A stretch of 64,000 nt of DNA from Haloferax marinisediminis (GTDB lineage Archaea > Halobacteriota > Halobacteria > Halobacteriales > Haloferacaceae). Of the stretch, positions 1 through 8,888 are shown one piece after another. The translations under genes and the position numbers were made by a program. The notes under the pieces were generated by a model. That model did no database searches, was not told where the DNA came from, and saw only the letters and a program-made list of their open reading frames with translations. How positions within the stretch are numbered: the first letter of the stretch is position 1; every line of letters begins with the position of its first letter. The stretch covers positions 1,674,001-1,738,000 of the forward strand of contig NZ_WKJP01000001.1 of NCBI RefSeq assembly GCF_009674585.1, written 5' to 3'.

Positions 1-481
1 TGATCTCCTCGACGTTGACACCGATGGTGCCTTCAGTACGTCCAGTGGACTTCGTCCGCTGGCCGCGAACCTTCTGGCCGCGCTGGTGTCGAACGCCTTT
101 GTAGGAGCTGATCATCTTCATGCGGTTGATGTCATGACGACGCTTTTCCTCGAGGTCCGAACCCGTGATGTGGGCGGTCTCACCGGAGAAGAAGTCCTTC
201 TGTCGGTTGACCATCCACTCGGGAGAGTGGTCCTCGAAGTTCTCGACGACATCGACGACCGCGTCGATCTCGTCTTCGGGAAGTTTACCGAACAGCGCCG
301 TTCGGTCAACTTCCGCGGCGTCGGCGATGATGCGCGCTGTGCGCTTGCCGATACCCTTCATGTCCGTCAGACTGCGCTCTACCGTCTTCGTACCGTCAAG
401 GTCGGTCTGACCAATTCGGATGAAGTAACGGAGGTCCTCTCCCTCCTCCGGTGAGCCGTCCTGTGGTTCTTCTGCACTCAT
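1..481 (-). CDS. rps13: 30S ribosomal protein S13 (partial, C-terminus off the window)
   Basis: Ribosomal protein of the small-subunit head, contacting 16S rRNA and P-site tRNA. Translating the complement from the ATG at 481 gives a protein opening MSAEEPQDGSPEEGEDLRYF, with the typical S13 segment DMKGIGKRTARIIA (helix-hairpin region) and the basic tail VRHQRGQKVRGQRTKSTGRT. About 160 residues are present and the frame runs open through base 1, so the last few residues and the stop lie outside. The acidic N-terminal extension is usual for haloarchaeal S13. A tRNA-Ser gene lies just upstream on the same strand. In archaea rps13 usually heads an operon with rps4, rps11 and rpoD, which would lie off the left edge. 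Confidence 0.95.
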   Translation of the reverse strand, partial: MSAEEPQDGSPEEGEDLRYFIRIGQTDLDGTKTVERSLTDMKGIGKRTARIIADAAEVDRTALFGKLPEDEIDAVVDVVENFEDHSPEWMVNRQKDFFSGETAHITGSDLEEKRRHDINRMKMISSYKGVRHQRGQKVRGQRTKSTGRTEGTIGVNVEEI

Positions 482-504
482 GACTTGGAAAGTCGTATTG
501 TGAG

Positions 505-589
505 CGTTGCGGCGGGGATTCGAACCCCGGGGGCTTGACGCCACTGAGTTAGCAACCCAGCGCCTTGGGCCAGGCTTGGCTACCGCAAC
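505..589 (-). tRNA. tRNA-Ser(GCT)
   Basis: The complement folds as a class II tRNA: acceptor GTTGCGG pairs with CCGCAAC, the anticodon loop is TTGCTAA (anticodon GCT, reading AGC/AGU), there is a long variable arm, and the T-loop is TTCGAAT. CCA is not encoded. It lies immediately upstream of rps13 in the same direction. No 3'-end repeat follows it, unlike three other tRNAs in this window. Confidence 0.95.
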
Positions 590-791
590 ACTGCGTTCGT
601 GTTAGTTTCGCCCTATCGGACTCGGGGTCTACACCCCTACAGCGATTGCATGCGATACGAGACGGGGCCGTTACTTAAACGTCACGAAAGGCCTCCCCCA
701 TGGTACAGCGGGACAGTGCTCCTACTGCCGGTTGTGGTGTGTTACGCTCTCTCACCGAAATCATAACTACACGAGTTACGTATTCCGTGCA

Positions 792-1142
792 ATGAGTTCG
801 ACAGACTCGGCTTCCACGCCGAAGAAACCCGTCCGAATCGAGACGAAAGACGAGTTAGACGCGCTCGTCTCGGAACACGACCGTGTCCTCCTCGACATCT
901 ACACGAGCGGGTGTACGCTCTGTCAGAGCATCGAACCGGTCCTCGGGACCGTCGCCAAAGTGACCGACGTGGTCGTCGCCATGGTGAATCCGAAGACGGA
1001 CATGTCCATCGCCGACGAGTACGTCATCCGAAGCGTTCCGACGTTGCTCCTGTTCGACGACGGCGAGGTCGTCGGACGCCTCGACGACGGGTTCCAGGGC
1101 GCACAGGCTATCATCGACTTCATCGAGAATCCAGAACAGTAA
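792..1142 (+). CDS. thioredoxin family protein
   Basis: Small (116 aa) thioredoxin-fold protein, probably a cytosolic thiol-disulfide oxidoreductase. The active-site motif CTLC sits near residue 38 after the strand VLLDIYTSG; the conserved cis-proline is in SVPTLLLFDDGEVVGRLDDG, as in thioredoxins. The ATG at 792 is preferred over an upstream in-frame ATG at 732 because the family starts close to the acidic N-terminal stretch, and an AT-rich element (tcataactac) lies about 25-30 bp upstream. CTLC differs from the canonical CGPC, so redox potential and partner are unknown. It stands alone, converging on the TetR gene. Confidence 0.85.
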   Translation: MSSTDSASTPKKPVRIETKDELDALVSEHDRVLLDIYTSGCTLCQSIEPVLGTVAKVTDVVVAMVNPKTDMSIADEYVIRSVPTLLLFDDGEVVGRLDDGFQGAQAIIDFIENPEQ

Positions 1143-1156
1143 CCGAAACCGCCGCG

Positions 1157-1849
1157 TCAGAGGTTGCAGTCGTCGGCGGCGGTGGCGACGTCTCCCGGAT
1201 GGTCGGGGCCGCTCGGCATCACGTTGTCGAGCAGGAAGTAGACAGACTCGCGCATCGCGTGGGCGGACTCGGGTCGCGTTCCAGTGACGCGAACATCGAG
1301 GCTCCGAAACAGAAACGCCATCAAGTTCTCGGCCATCACGTCCGCGTCCATCTCGCGGTAGTGTCCCGCCGACATCTCTCGACGGATGAGCGTCGAGATG
1401 GTTTCTATCATGTACGACTCCATCTCGTTGAACTTCTGGCGGTACTCGTCGTCGTGGATGGTCTGTGTTCGAAGTTCGAAGATGACTCGTTGGAACAGTT
1501 CCGGTTCGTTCATTCCCGGCGGGGCGACCGGTTCGACGTCGCCGCCATCCGGGGGGCACTCTGACGGTAGCACGTGTTCGACGAACGTTCTGAGTTCTGC
1601 GTCGGGGTCCTCGGCGTTCGGGTCGATGGTCGCGACGAAGAGGTCGATGACGTAGTCGAGGAACGCCAAGAGCAGTTCGTCTTTGTTCTCGTAGTGGTAG
1701 TAGAGCAGCGACGTGCTCTTTTCGAACTCGGTGCCGATGTTCTTTATCGAGAGGTCGGCGTAGCCGTGTTTTGCGAGGGCTCTGAGCGTCGCATCCATTA
1801 TCGCCTGCTCCGTCTCGCTTCGTCCAGTGTCGATTCGTTCGTTTTTCAT
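1157..1849 (-). CDS. TetR/AcrR family transcriptional regulator
   Basis: 230-aa repressor-type protein. Residues about 12-60 form the TetR helix-turn-helix (EQAIMDATLRALAKHGYADLS followed by STSLLYYHYENKDELL); the rest is the helical ligand-binding and dimerisation domain. It is the last gene of a minus-strand run: S-layer-like adaptor, RND exporter, zinc-ribbon membrane protein, TetR. A TetR protein ending an operon with an RND pump commonly controls that pump in response to a hydrophobic ligand; here this is inference from position. The acidic C-terminal tail is a usual halophilic feature. Confidence 0.85.
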   Translation of the reverse strand: MKNERIDTGRSETEQAIMDATLRALAKHGYADLSIKNIGTEFEKSTSLLYYHYENKDELLLAFLDYVIDLFVATIDPNAEDPDAELRTFVEHVLPSECPPDGGDVEPVAPPGMNEPELFQRVIFELRTQTIHDDEYRQKFNEMESYMIETISTLIRREMSAGHYREMDADVMAENLMAFLFRSLDVRVTGTRPESAHAMRESVYFLLDNVMPSGPDHPGDVATAADDCNL

Positions 1850-1870
1850 GTTGTCTCGCGTGGTGGGTGG

Positions 1871-2302
1871 TCAGTCGTCTCGTTGTTCGTCCAGTCGGGT
1901 CGTACACCAGTGACAGAAGTCGAGGGCAGGGTCGACTTCGCGGCCACACTGTGGGCACGATACCGCTTCGGCGTCACCGGGCGCCGTTTCGTCGCGTGGT
2001 TCGGACACCTGTTTCATGCCGAGGAGGAACGCGTCGAGGACGCTGAGAAGGCTCACGGTGAGGATGGGGAGGACGTCTACGAGCGGCGGTATCGACCCGC
2101 TGTTTGCCAGCGATTCGAGTGCCGTGGTGGGAACGAAGAAGACAGAGATGGCGAACGCGAGTGCGACCCAGAGGGCGGCACGGCGCCATCGCCGCAGGTA
2201 GAGGTGGCCCAGTCCCGTGATGACGAGACCGAGTAACGCGGCGAGCCAGGGGCGGACCTTCGTGAGTCCAGACATGGTTGAATTCGATTGGTTCTCGGTC
2301 AT
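1871..2302 (-). CDS. membrane protein with C-terminal zinc ribbon
   Basis: 143-aa protein of unknown function. Residues about 14-100 hold hydrophobic segments (around LAALLGLVITGLGHLYL, RAALWVALAFAISVFF, and VDVLPILTVSLLSVLDAFLLG). The C-terminus carries a zinc ribbon: CPQCG, then CHWC fourteen residues later. The GLGHLYLRRWRRA segment resembles a TM2-type turn. It lies between the RND exporter and TetR genes on the same strand, so co-expression is likely. It might be an accessory or regulatory subunit of the pump, but nothing in the sequence proves this. Confidence 0.75.
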   Translation of the reverse strand: MTENQSNSTMSGLTKVRPWLAALLGLVITGLGHLYLRRWRRAALWVALAFAISVFFVPTTALESLANSGSIPPLVDVLPILTVSLLSVLDAFLLGMKQVSEPRDETAPGDAEAVSCPQCGREVDPALDFCHWCTTRLDEQRDD

Positions 2303-2428
2303 GAGCGTTCCGTTCGCGGAGTATCGTGACGGGAGTCGTCGGTCATCGTGGTCGAGACGTGTGGAAGCGGTGGTTTGCGGGCGATGCGGGCGTCGAGAGC
2401 GCGGGTCGAAATCATCTGTGGAGGTGCG

Positions 2429-4903
2429 TCAGGGGGACGTTGGTGCTGCGGACGTCGTCTCTCGTTGGGTCAGTCGCTCCCAGACCACGAGCACCGGTGG
2501 CGTGACGACGAGTGCAGTGAGGTACGAGTAGAAGATACTCAACGCCGTCACGATACCGAACTGTCCGAGCACGGGCGTGATGGCGATTGCGAGGACGCCG
2601 AGACCGGTCGTCGTCGTGAGCATACTCCCGGTCAGTGCGCCACCGGTCCCACTGACGGTCAAGCGGAGCGCCTCGTAGAGGTCGTTTCCGGCGTTGTACT
2701 CGTCGGCGAACCGGTGGACGACGTGCGCGGAGTAGTCGATACCCAACCCGATGGCGATAGCGAGAATCGTCGCCGTCAGCGCGTTCAGTGGGATGCCTAA
2801 GTAACGCATCGACCCTGCGAGGAGTGCGAGCGCGACGACGATGGGGACGAGGTTGACCACACCGAGCGTCCACTGGCCTTCGAGGACTTGGTAGATGAAA
2901 ACCAAGAATATCGCCGTGGCGATGAGCGCGACGGCGAGGCTCTGGATGGCGGACATGAAGATGGTGTCCGAGACAGCCTTGAACACGACAGTGTTCCCGG
3001 TGGCAACCCCGCTCATCCGGAGGCGGTCGGCGACTTCCTGCCCGTCGGCGACGATGGCGCCTTGTTCGGCGTCTCCCTCGACGGTGTAGACGATTCGGGT
3101 CTGGCGGTAGTCCTCGGTGATGTACGACGACGCCTGCCCAGAGACCGGCGAAGCCATGAGTTCGTCGTATATCGTCTCTAGGTTGTCGTCGGGGACGCCG
3201 TTTCCGTTGGCGTCGTTCCGGTCGACGAGAGCGGCGAACTCGGGGTCCTGAGCGGCATAGCTCTGGATGACCGTGACGATACTCGTGGACTCGGCGCGGC
3301 GGTCGTCCGCGACGAACGTCTCCGGTGGGTTCTCGCCAGACCGGTGAATCATCTCGAGTGCCGAATCCTCACGTAACTGCCCTTCGACGTATATGGTCAC
3401 GCTGTCACCCTGCGTACTCTCGAAGGTGTCTTCGAGGTAGTTGAGGTCCTTCGTGACGGTGTAGACGCCGGGTTTGAACGGTTCGGGGAGTTGCTGGAGA
3501 TAGCCGGCCTGTTCTTCGGGTGGCAGGAAGTCTTCCTGCGAGAACGACGTGTCCACGCCTGTCCCGTAGGCACCGGCGGCGACAGTCGTCACGAGGACGA
3601 CGACGAGGAACGCACGTGGGGCGCGCCGCCCGATGATGACGCCGACCGAGAGTACACGGGCGAGGAGGCCACCTTCAGTTCCGAGTGGTGCCGAGGCGAA
3701 CGCGGGAACGCCGTACTTCTGACGGAGTTGGTCCACGTAGAGTTTCGCCGCCGGCAGGAACACCCCGAAGACGAGGAACGTGAAGATGATACCGACCGCT
3801 GCGACGAGACCGAAGTCCTGGATGGGACCGAGGTCACTCGTGACGTTCGCGAGGAACCCGAGGACCGTCGTTCCGGTGACGATGAAGAACGCGACGGAGA
3901 GCTGCTTGACCGTCGTCCGCATCGAGGGAACCGGGGCGACGTCCTTGACGCGCTCTTCGCGGTAGCGGTTGACTGCGTGGAGTCCGAAGTCGATACCGAC
4001 CGCGAGTAACAACGGTGGCACCGCGATGAGCATCTGGCTGAACGGGATGTCTGCGAGTCCCATGAACCCGAACGTCCAGATAATCGCCAGACCGAGCGAG
4101 ATGACCCCGAGCAGCAAGTCGATGGGGTCGCGGTAGGCGATGACGAGGAACCCGAAGATGAGGAGCACGGCCGCGGGGACGACCAGCAACAGCGAGTCGG
4201 CGATGACGTTGCCCAACTCACTGGAGATGATGCCGCTGCCGAACACGGTGATGTCGCTGTCGGCGACGGAGGTCATCGTCTGAATCTCGAGTTGGATGTC
4301 CGTCATCGGACTCGTCCCCGAGGTCCCGGCGCTCGACGAGATGCCGGGGACTTCGTGGCTGACGACGCCGATGGTCGACGAGGCGCTGACCGACTCGTGG
4401 TTGAAGTCGTTACTCAGCAGTGAGGCGACGTTGGGGTTCGCTGTCGCTTGCTTGGCTGCGGCCCGTACTTCTGCGGGTGACGCAGATTCGAGCGCAGCAA
4501 TCTGTTTTTCGAGTGTCGTCGCCGACGGGTCGAGCGTCTGCGCGACCGTCGAAGCGACACTCGACGCCGAGGTTGCACGGAGGTCCGCTCGGTCCATGAT
4601 GCGCTCTTGGAGGCGCAACATGTCGAGCATCGACGATTTCGAGAGGACGTTCGAACTCTGTTGGATGAGTTGGGTACTCCCAGTACTCGTCTCGAATGCG
4701 GGGGAGAACTCGCGGTTGACGTCGTCGAGCGCCTCCTGTGCGGGGGAGTCGTTGGTGAACTGTGAGGTCCCGGCGTCGGTCGAGATGTTTCCGAGACCGG
4801 CCCCGAAGACGAGCGTCACCACCAAGAACAGGGCGACGACTCTACCCGGGTTCTCGGTGATATACTCGCCGAGGCGGTCGACGTACACTTCGTAGTCAAT
4901 CAT
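2429..4903 (-). CDS. RND/MMPL family exporter
   Basis: 824-aa membrane protein with two RND repeats: a TM helix near residues 18-38, a large extracellular domain, five TM helices with sterol-sensing-like sequence (LLLVVPAAVLLIFGFLVIAY, then MLIAVPPLLLAVGIDFGLHAVNRYREE), then the same layout repeated (AIGLGIDYSAHVVHRFADEYNAG). The paired GIDFGLH and GIDYSAH segments match the proton-relay helix of MMPL/RND proteins. The likely role is proton- or ion-driven export of lipids or hydrophobic compounds. The start at 4903 follows the stop of the S-layer-like gene (4925) by 21 bp, so the two are probably co-transcribed. Confidence 0.88.
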   Translation of the reverse strand: MIDYEVYVDRLGEYITENPGRVVALFLVVTLVFGAGLGNISTDAGTSQFTNDSPAQEALDDVNREFSPAFETSTGSTQLIQQSSNVLSKSSMLDMLRLQERIMDRADLRATSASSVASTVAQTLDPSATTLEKQIAALESASPAEVRAAAKQATANPNVASLLSNDFNHESVSASSTIGVVSHEVPGISSSAGTSGTSPMTDIQLEIQTMTSVADSDITVFGSGIISSELGNVIADSLLLVVPAAVLLIFGFLVIAYRDPIDLLLGVISLGLAIIWTFGFMGLADIPFSQMLIAVPPLLLAVGIDFGLHAVNRYREERVKDVAPVPSMRTTVKQLSVAFFIVTGTTVLGFLANVTSDLGPIQDFGLVAAVGIIFTFLVFGVFLPAAKLYVDQLRQKYGVPAFASAPLGTEGGLLARVLSVGVIIGRRAPRAFLVVVLVTTVAAGAYGTGVDTSFSQEDFLPPEEQAGYLQQLPEPFKPGVYTVTKDLNYLEDTFESTQGDSVTIYVEGQLREDSALEMIHRSGENPPETFVADDRRAESTSIVTVIQSYAAQDPEFAALVDRNDANGNGVPDDNLETIYDELMASPVSGQASSYITEDYRQTRIVYTVEGDAEQGAIVADGQEVADRLRMSGVATGNTVVFKAVSDTIFMSAIQSLAVALIATAIFLVFIYQVLEGQWTLGVVNLVPIVVALALLAGSMRYLGIPLNALTATILAIAIGLGIDYSAHVVHRFADEYNAGNDLYEALRLTVSGTGGALTGSMLTTTTGLGVLAIAITPVLGQFGIVTALSIFYSYLTALVVTPPVLVVWERLTQRETTSAAPTSP

Positions 4904-4924
4904 TGTGGGGGAGAGGTGGGGCGA

Positions 4925-6550
4925 TTACCGACGGTACCAGAGGAAGCCGACGATGCCGAGGCCGACGACGAGAACGGCACCGACGAGCGGCATCGAGAGG
5001 CCGCCGCCGCCCGTGGATTCAGTGACGTCGACAGCGACGGGGTACGAGTCGGAGAGTTTGCGCTCGCCGTCCTCGTTCTCGTACTCGAAGTCGATGTCGA
5101 ACGAGTACGTCTTCGCACTCGCCGAAGACGCGGCCGAGAGTTCGAGCGGAATCTCGGCGGACTCGCCGGGCGCGAGTTCTTGGATGAACGCCGTGTCGTC
5201 ACCGAGTTCGAGCGGACTGTCGGCGAAGGCCTTCGCGTCGATGTTGCGGTACGTCTCGTCGCCGTTGTTGGTCACGACGAGCGTGACTGTCTTCGAACTG
5301 CCCGCTTCGAGCGACCCGTTCTTGGTCTCGATGCCGAAGAGGTTCTGTTTGGGTTTCACCTCGGCGTTCATGAGCAGCGCGTTCGACTGCTGGGTGTCGC
5401 CGTCGGCGTTGCGGTACTCGACGGTGTAACTCAGCTGCCGTTGGCCGGCGTCTGCCGAGTCGGTCACTTCGACCGAGAACGAGAAGTCCGAAGACTCCCC
5501 GACGTCGAGCGTTCCGAGTGCGTACTCGGTCTCTTTGATGTTCGTGTTCGGTGACTTCGAGGAGATGACGACGACTGCGTCACGGGCAGTCTGTGGGCCG
5601 TCGTTCGTGATGGTGCCGCTGACCGTCGCTTCGCGGCCGACACGGAGCGTCGAATCGGTCGCATCGAGCGAGAACGACTGTTCTGCGAGCGGCGTCACAC
5701 CAGTCGCACGGTTCTTCGACTGCTGTGCCACGCCATCTTCGTCTTCGTAGTTCACGACTGTCGAGAGTGCGTACTGCTGGACTGCCGCCGAGGAGGCGAT
5801 AGCCGTCTCGTACTCGAGTTGGCGCGTCTCGTTGACGCCCCACTCACCGGCGTATCTGGTCGCGCTCGCGGCCTGTCCGAACGTAATCTCGGAGTTCTGT
5901 GAGGTCAGTGCGACGGACGAGTCGTACGCCGTCTGGGACCCGACGTTGCGCATGGTGAGCGTCGTGGTTCCGCTTCCACCGACCTGTGCAGTGGTCTCGA
6001 CGGAGACTATCTGGAAGCGCGGTGCCTCTTCGACGACGACGGTGACGGGGATTTCGACCGTCTTGTCCTCTTCATTCTGCACGTCGCCGTTGTCGCGGAC
6101 GGACTCGTCGTGTTCGAACTCGGCGACGAGCGTCATGTCGTAGGTTCCGGGCGCGGCGTTCTCTTTCACCGACGTGGAGAACGTCACCTCACGCTGTGTC
6201 GCGTGCGGGATGTCACCGACCGGAAGCGTCGCAGTGTTCACCTCGACCGGTGCGTCACCGGATTCGAGCGTGAGTCGGACGTTTCGGGCGGAGCGGACCT
6301 GCGCTTCGAGTTTCGAACGCTCTTGGTCCGAGAGCGACCCGGAGCTCTCTGAAGAAGTGAACTTCCGGTACTCGGTGTCACCACCGTAGTTCGTGATGAC
6401 GACGTTCAGCGGCGTCTCTTGTCCGGGAACGAGTTTGTTGCTCGGCGCGTACGCTTGGAGATTCGGTTCACCGACGATACCGGCCATCGCTGGACTCGGA
6501 ACTGCGACCAGGACGACTAGCAAGACCACTAGTGCTCGTGAGAATTTCAT
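4925..6550 (-). CDS. secreted S-layer-domain-like (COG1361-type) protein, probable exporter partner
   Basis: 541-aa exported protein. The ATG at 6550 begins a Sec-type signal peptide (MKFSRALVVLLVVLVAVPSP, cleavage near AMA). At least three NEW3/CARDB-like beta-sandwich repeats follow, each with a conserved 'ITNDGPQTARD' or 'VTNNGDETYRNI' core. A C-terminal GGGG linker leads to one TM helix ending in WYRR, so the protein is anchored with its domains outside. A GTG at 6562 is an alternative start but would add four residues ahead of an ideal signal peptide. Archaeal COG1361 proteins are frequently encoded beside RND exporters and may act like periplasmic adaptors; that role is inference. Confidence 0.8.
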   Translation of the reverse strand: MKFSRALVVLLVVLVAVPSPAMAGIVGEPNLQAYAPSNKLVPGQETPLNVVITNYGGDTEYRKFTSSESSGSLSDQERSKLEAQVRSARNVRLTLESGDAPVEVNTATLPVGDIPHATQREVTFSTSVKENAAPGTYDMTLVAEFEHDESVRDNGDVQNEEDKTVEIPVTVVVEEAPRFQIVSVETTAQVGGSGTTTLTMRNVGSQTAYDSSVALTSQNSEITFGQAASATRYAGEWGVNETRQLEYETAIASSAAVQQYALSTVVNYEDEDGVAQQSKNRATGVTPLAEQSFSLDATDSTLRVGREATVSGTITNDGPQTARDAVVVISSKSPNTNIKETEYALGTLDVGESSDFSFSVEVTDSADAGQRQLSYTVEYRNADGDTQQSNALLMNAEVKPKQNLFGIETKNGSLEAGSSKTVTLVVTNNGDETYRNIDAKAFADSPLELGDDTAFIQELAPGESAEIPLELSAASSASAKTYSFDIDFEYENEDGERKLSDSYPVAVDVTESTGGGGLSMPLVGAVLVVGLGIVGFLWYRR

Positions 6551-6820
6551 GGAGTGTAACACAGTGTGTTGAGGGGGTAGTTTGGAGGTGGATGTCTGGC
6601 GTTCGGGTGGGGAGTTGGGTGCGGTGGGTGGGCCACCGCGGTACGCTCACGCCGGGTTCCCCCGACTGACTGAACGTACAATCAACACCGAAGCCTGAGG
6701 AGTGGATAGACATAAGTTGAACGGAACTTCAAAAAACCAGCTAGGAATTTATTCGTGTCCTCAAACCGTACAAGACGGCACGAAACGACTGAATTCGGCA
6801 GCTTCAGAGTATTCGGTGGC

Positions 6821-7681
6821 CTATCGCGCCCCGGTCGGCTTCGAGACGACGAGGACCGGAACAGACGCCCGTCGAACGACTCGCCGGGCGACGCTCGTCG
6901 CGACGTGCCGGTCGAGCGAACGCGAGGCGTCGCTCCCCACGACGACGAGGTCGGCACCAACTTCGTCGATGTAGTCGAGTAGCTCGGCCGCTGGAACGCC
7001 TGTTCGGACCGTTCCCGTGGACTCGACGACTCCACGGGCAGCCTCGACTGCGATTTCCTTGATGAGTCCACGCGCCTCCCCTTCGAGTGCACGACGTAAG
7101 CCCGGTGCGTCGCTGAAGCGGTTATCCACGACTGCGAGTGGGTCGAGTTTCGCGCCGGTGGCCCGCGCAATCGTGATCGCCGTCGTCGCGGCTGTTCGAC
7201 CGGCCGGGGAGTCGTCAGCGAGGAGTGCAATCGTCTCGTACGCCGGCTCGGTGTCGGCTTCGGCCGGGACGACGAGCGTCGCCGTTGGTGGGTCGTCGAG
7301 GACGCGTTCGGTGACCGACCCGACGAGGAATCGCCCGACTCCGGTGTGGCCGTGGCGTCCAACGACGAGCAGGTCTGCGTCGCGCCCGGCCTCGACGACG
7401 ACTCTCGCTGGGGGACCGTCGATGACTGCCGTCGTCGTCGGGGTGCCAGTCACGAGGGCTTTGCGAGTGACCGCTCCCACGGCCTCTTCTGCTTCGACGG
7501 CCGTACTCGCGCGGACCGAATCCGCGAGACGAGCGAGTGTCCCTTCGGGAACCCCTGCGGCAGAGACGACGTGCAGGTTCGCGTCGAACGCGTCGGCGAG
7601 ATAGAGCGCGTGGTCTGCCGCGCGCACGGCGTTGTCACTCCCGTCGGTGGCGAGGACCAGTCGCTCGACAGTTTGTGTCAT
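6821..7681 (-). CDS. tandem universal stress protein (UspA x2)
   Basis: 286-aa protein with two Usp domains, about residues 5-140 and 150-284. The first begins VERLVLATDGSDNAVRAADHAL and ends with the nucleotide-binding signature LLVVGRHGHTGVGRFLVGSV (Gx2GxG with terminal S/T). The second ends DLVVVGSDASRSLDRHVATSVARRVVRRA, where the G-x2-G-x(9)-G signature is degenerate, so ATP binding is expected mainly in domain 1. Single-gene unit between the exporter operon and moaA, same strand as both. Confidence 0.9.
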   Translation of the reverse strand: MTQTVERLVLATDGSDNAVRAADHALYLADAFDANLHVVSAAGVPEGTLARLADSVRASTAVEAEEAVGAVTRKALVTGTPTTTAVIDGPPARVVVEAGRDADLLVVGRHGHTGVGRFLVGSVTERVLDDPPTATLVVPAEADTEPAYETIALLADDSPAGRTAATTAITIARATGAKLDPLAVVDNRFSDAPGLRRALEGEARGLIKEIAVEAARGVVESTGTVRTGVPAAELLDYIDEVGADLVVVGSDASRSLDRHVATSVARRVVRRASVPVLVVSKPTGAR

Positions 7682-7723
7682 GAATACCGATACGTCGGCC
7701 GCCGAGAAAAGTTCGCTCGCCGC

Positions 7724-8686
7724 TCAGACGCCGATGTACTCTTCGTTGATGACCCAGTCGCCGTCGCCGTCGCGGACGAGGTACTCGCCGTAGTAGGGGA
7801 CGCGGTTGGCGACGACTGCCTCGAACGTCTCGCGAATCTCGTCGCGCGTTATCTCACCCATCGGGCGAAGGTCGTCGTTGCGGTTCAGACACCCTTTGAG
7901 GTATCCTTGGTGTGTCACGCGCACGCGATGACAGTTGGCGCAGAACTCGGCGTTCTCGACTGGGTCGACGATTTCGACCATCCCTTTGCCGACGTAGTAG
8001 CGACGGCGGTGGTGCATGTCGCGGACTTCGACTTCGTCAGCGAGGTCCGTCAGCCACCGGTGGACGCGTTCGATGTCGATGTTCCAGTCTGGGCGGCCCG
8101 TGAGTTCGGGCATGTACTGGATGAGTTGGAGTTGGAGGCCTTCGTTTTCGGCGACGTACTCGACCATCTCCTCGACGTACCCGGCCGTCTTGGTGAAGAC
8201 GACCATGTTGAGTTTGACGGGCGTGAGACCGGCGTCGACGGCCGCTTTGACGCCCTCCATCACCTTGTCGTACGCGCCAGACTTCGTAATCTGGGCGAAC
8301 GCCTCCGGGTCGAGAGCGTCCTGCGAGACGTTTACGCGGTCGAGTCCGGCATCGACGAGGTCGCCGGCCCGGTCGCCGAGGAACGTCCCGTTGGTCGTCA
8401 ACGACGTCTCCATCGAGTCCGGCGTCCGCCGGATAATCTCTTCGAGGTCGGCGCGGAGCATCGGTTCGCCGCCGGTGAACTTCACCTTCCGGACGCCGTA
8501 CTCCTCGACGACTTCGAGGAATCGAACCACGTCGTCGGCACTCATCTCCTCCGTAGAGGGGTCCATCGGCCCGCGTGTGTCGCCCAACCCTTCGTTGTGG
8601 CAGTAGACGCAGTCGAAATTACATCGGTCGGTCAGAGAGATACGGACTCCGGTTACCTCGCGGCCGAAGTCGTCCACCAGCACCAT
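7724..8686 (-). CDS. moaA: GTP 3',8-cyclase (molybdenum cofactor biosynthesis protein A)
   Basis: Radical-SAM enzyme that converts GTP to the 3',8-cyclised precursor of cyclic pyranopterin monophosphate in molybdopterin synthesis. 320 aa, the usual length. The N-terminal SAM cluster motif CNFDCVYC is at residues 23-30 after ISLTDR; GGEP lies near residue 70. The C-terminal second Fe-S cluster is visible as [18 protein letters not shown]. It is transcribed divergently from the Mrp/ApbC Fe-S carrier gene. A TATA-like element lies about 25-35 bp upstream of the ATG, consistent with a leaderless transcript. Confidence 0.93.
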   Translation of the reverse strand: MVLVDDFGREVTGVRISLTDRCNFDCVYCHNEGLGDTRGPMDPSTEEMSADDVVRFLEVVEEYGVRKVKFTGGEPMLRADLEEIIRRTPDSMETSLTTNGTFLGDRAGDLVDAGLDRVNVSQDALDPEAFAQITKSGAYDKVMEGVKAAVDAGLTPVKLNMVVFTKTAGYVEEMVEYVAENEGLQLQLIQYMPELTGRPDWNIDIERVHRWLTDLADEVEVRDMHHRRRYYVGKGMVEIVDPVENAEFCANCHRVRVTHQGYLKGCLNRNDDLRPMGEITRDEIRETFEAVVANRVPYYGEYLVRDGDGDWVINEEYIGV

Positions 8687-8710
8687 GTGTCGAACACTGG
8701 GAGTGTATGT

Positions 8711-8720
8711 TGATAAATTC
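8711..8720 (-). promoter_or_regulatory. TATA-box region for moaA
   Basis: On the minus strand this reads GAATTTATCA, ending 25 bp upstream of the moaA ATG. The position fits a leaderless haloarchaeal transcript. It lies in the 202-bp divergent spacer shared with the ApbC gene. Inferred from position and composition only. Confidence 0.45.
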
Positions 8721-8847
8721 GCTGTCGATTGTAGGCTCGACGTAAACGGTATTGGTTACCAGTTACCAAAACTCGAAGGCGTTCGTGTCGACTGCGTGGA
8801 GAGTTCCAGTACAGTCCGCGACAGGACGGTACAATCCGCAACCAGAC

Positions 8848-8863
8848 CTTACAAAACCCTTAT
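8848..8863 (+). promoter_or_regulatory. candidate TATA region for the Mrp/ApbC gene
   Basis: AT-rich stretch (ttacaaaacccttat) about 26-40 bp upstream of the ATG at 8889. A near-repeat (gtacagtccg / gtacaatccg) lies just upstream, around 8812-8839, and could be an operator or chance. Confidence 0.35.
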
Positions 8864-8888
8864 CGGCCACACGACCGGATGAATCGAC

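Noticed and set aside
855..1958. 367-codon minus-strand frame spanning thioredoxin and TetR genes
   Set aside because: Arg-rich low-complexity translation overlapping two well-supported genes.
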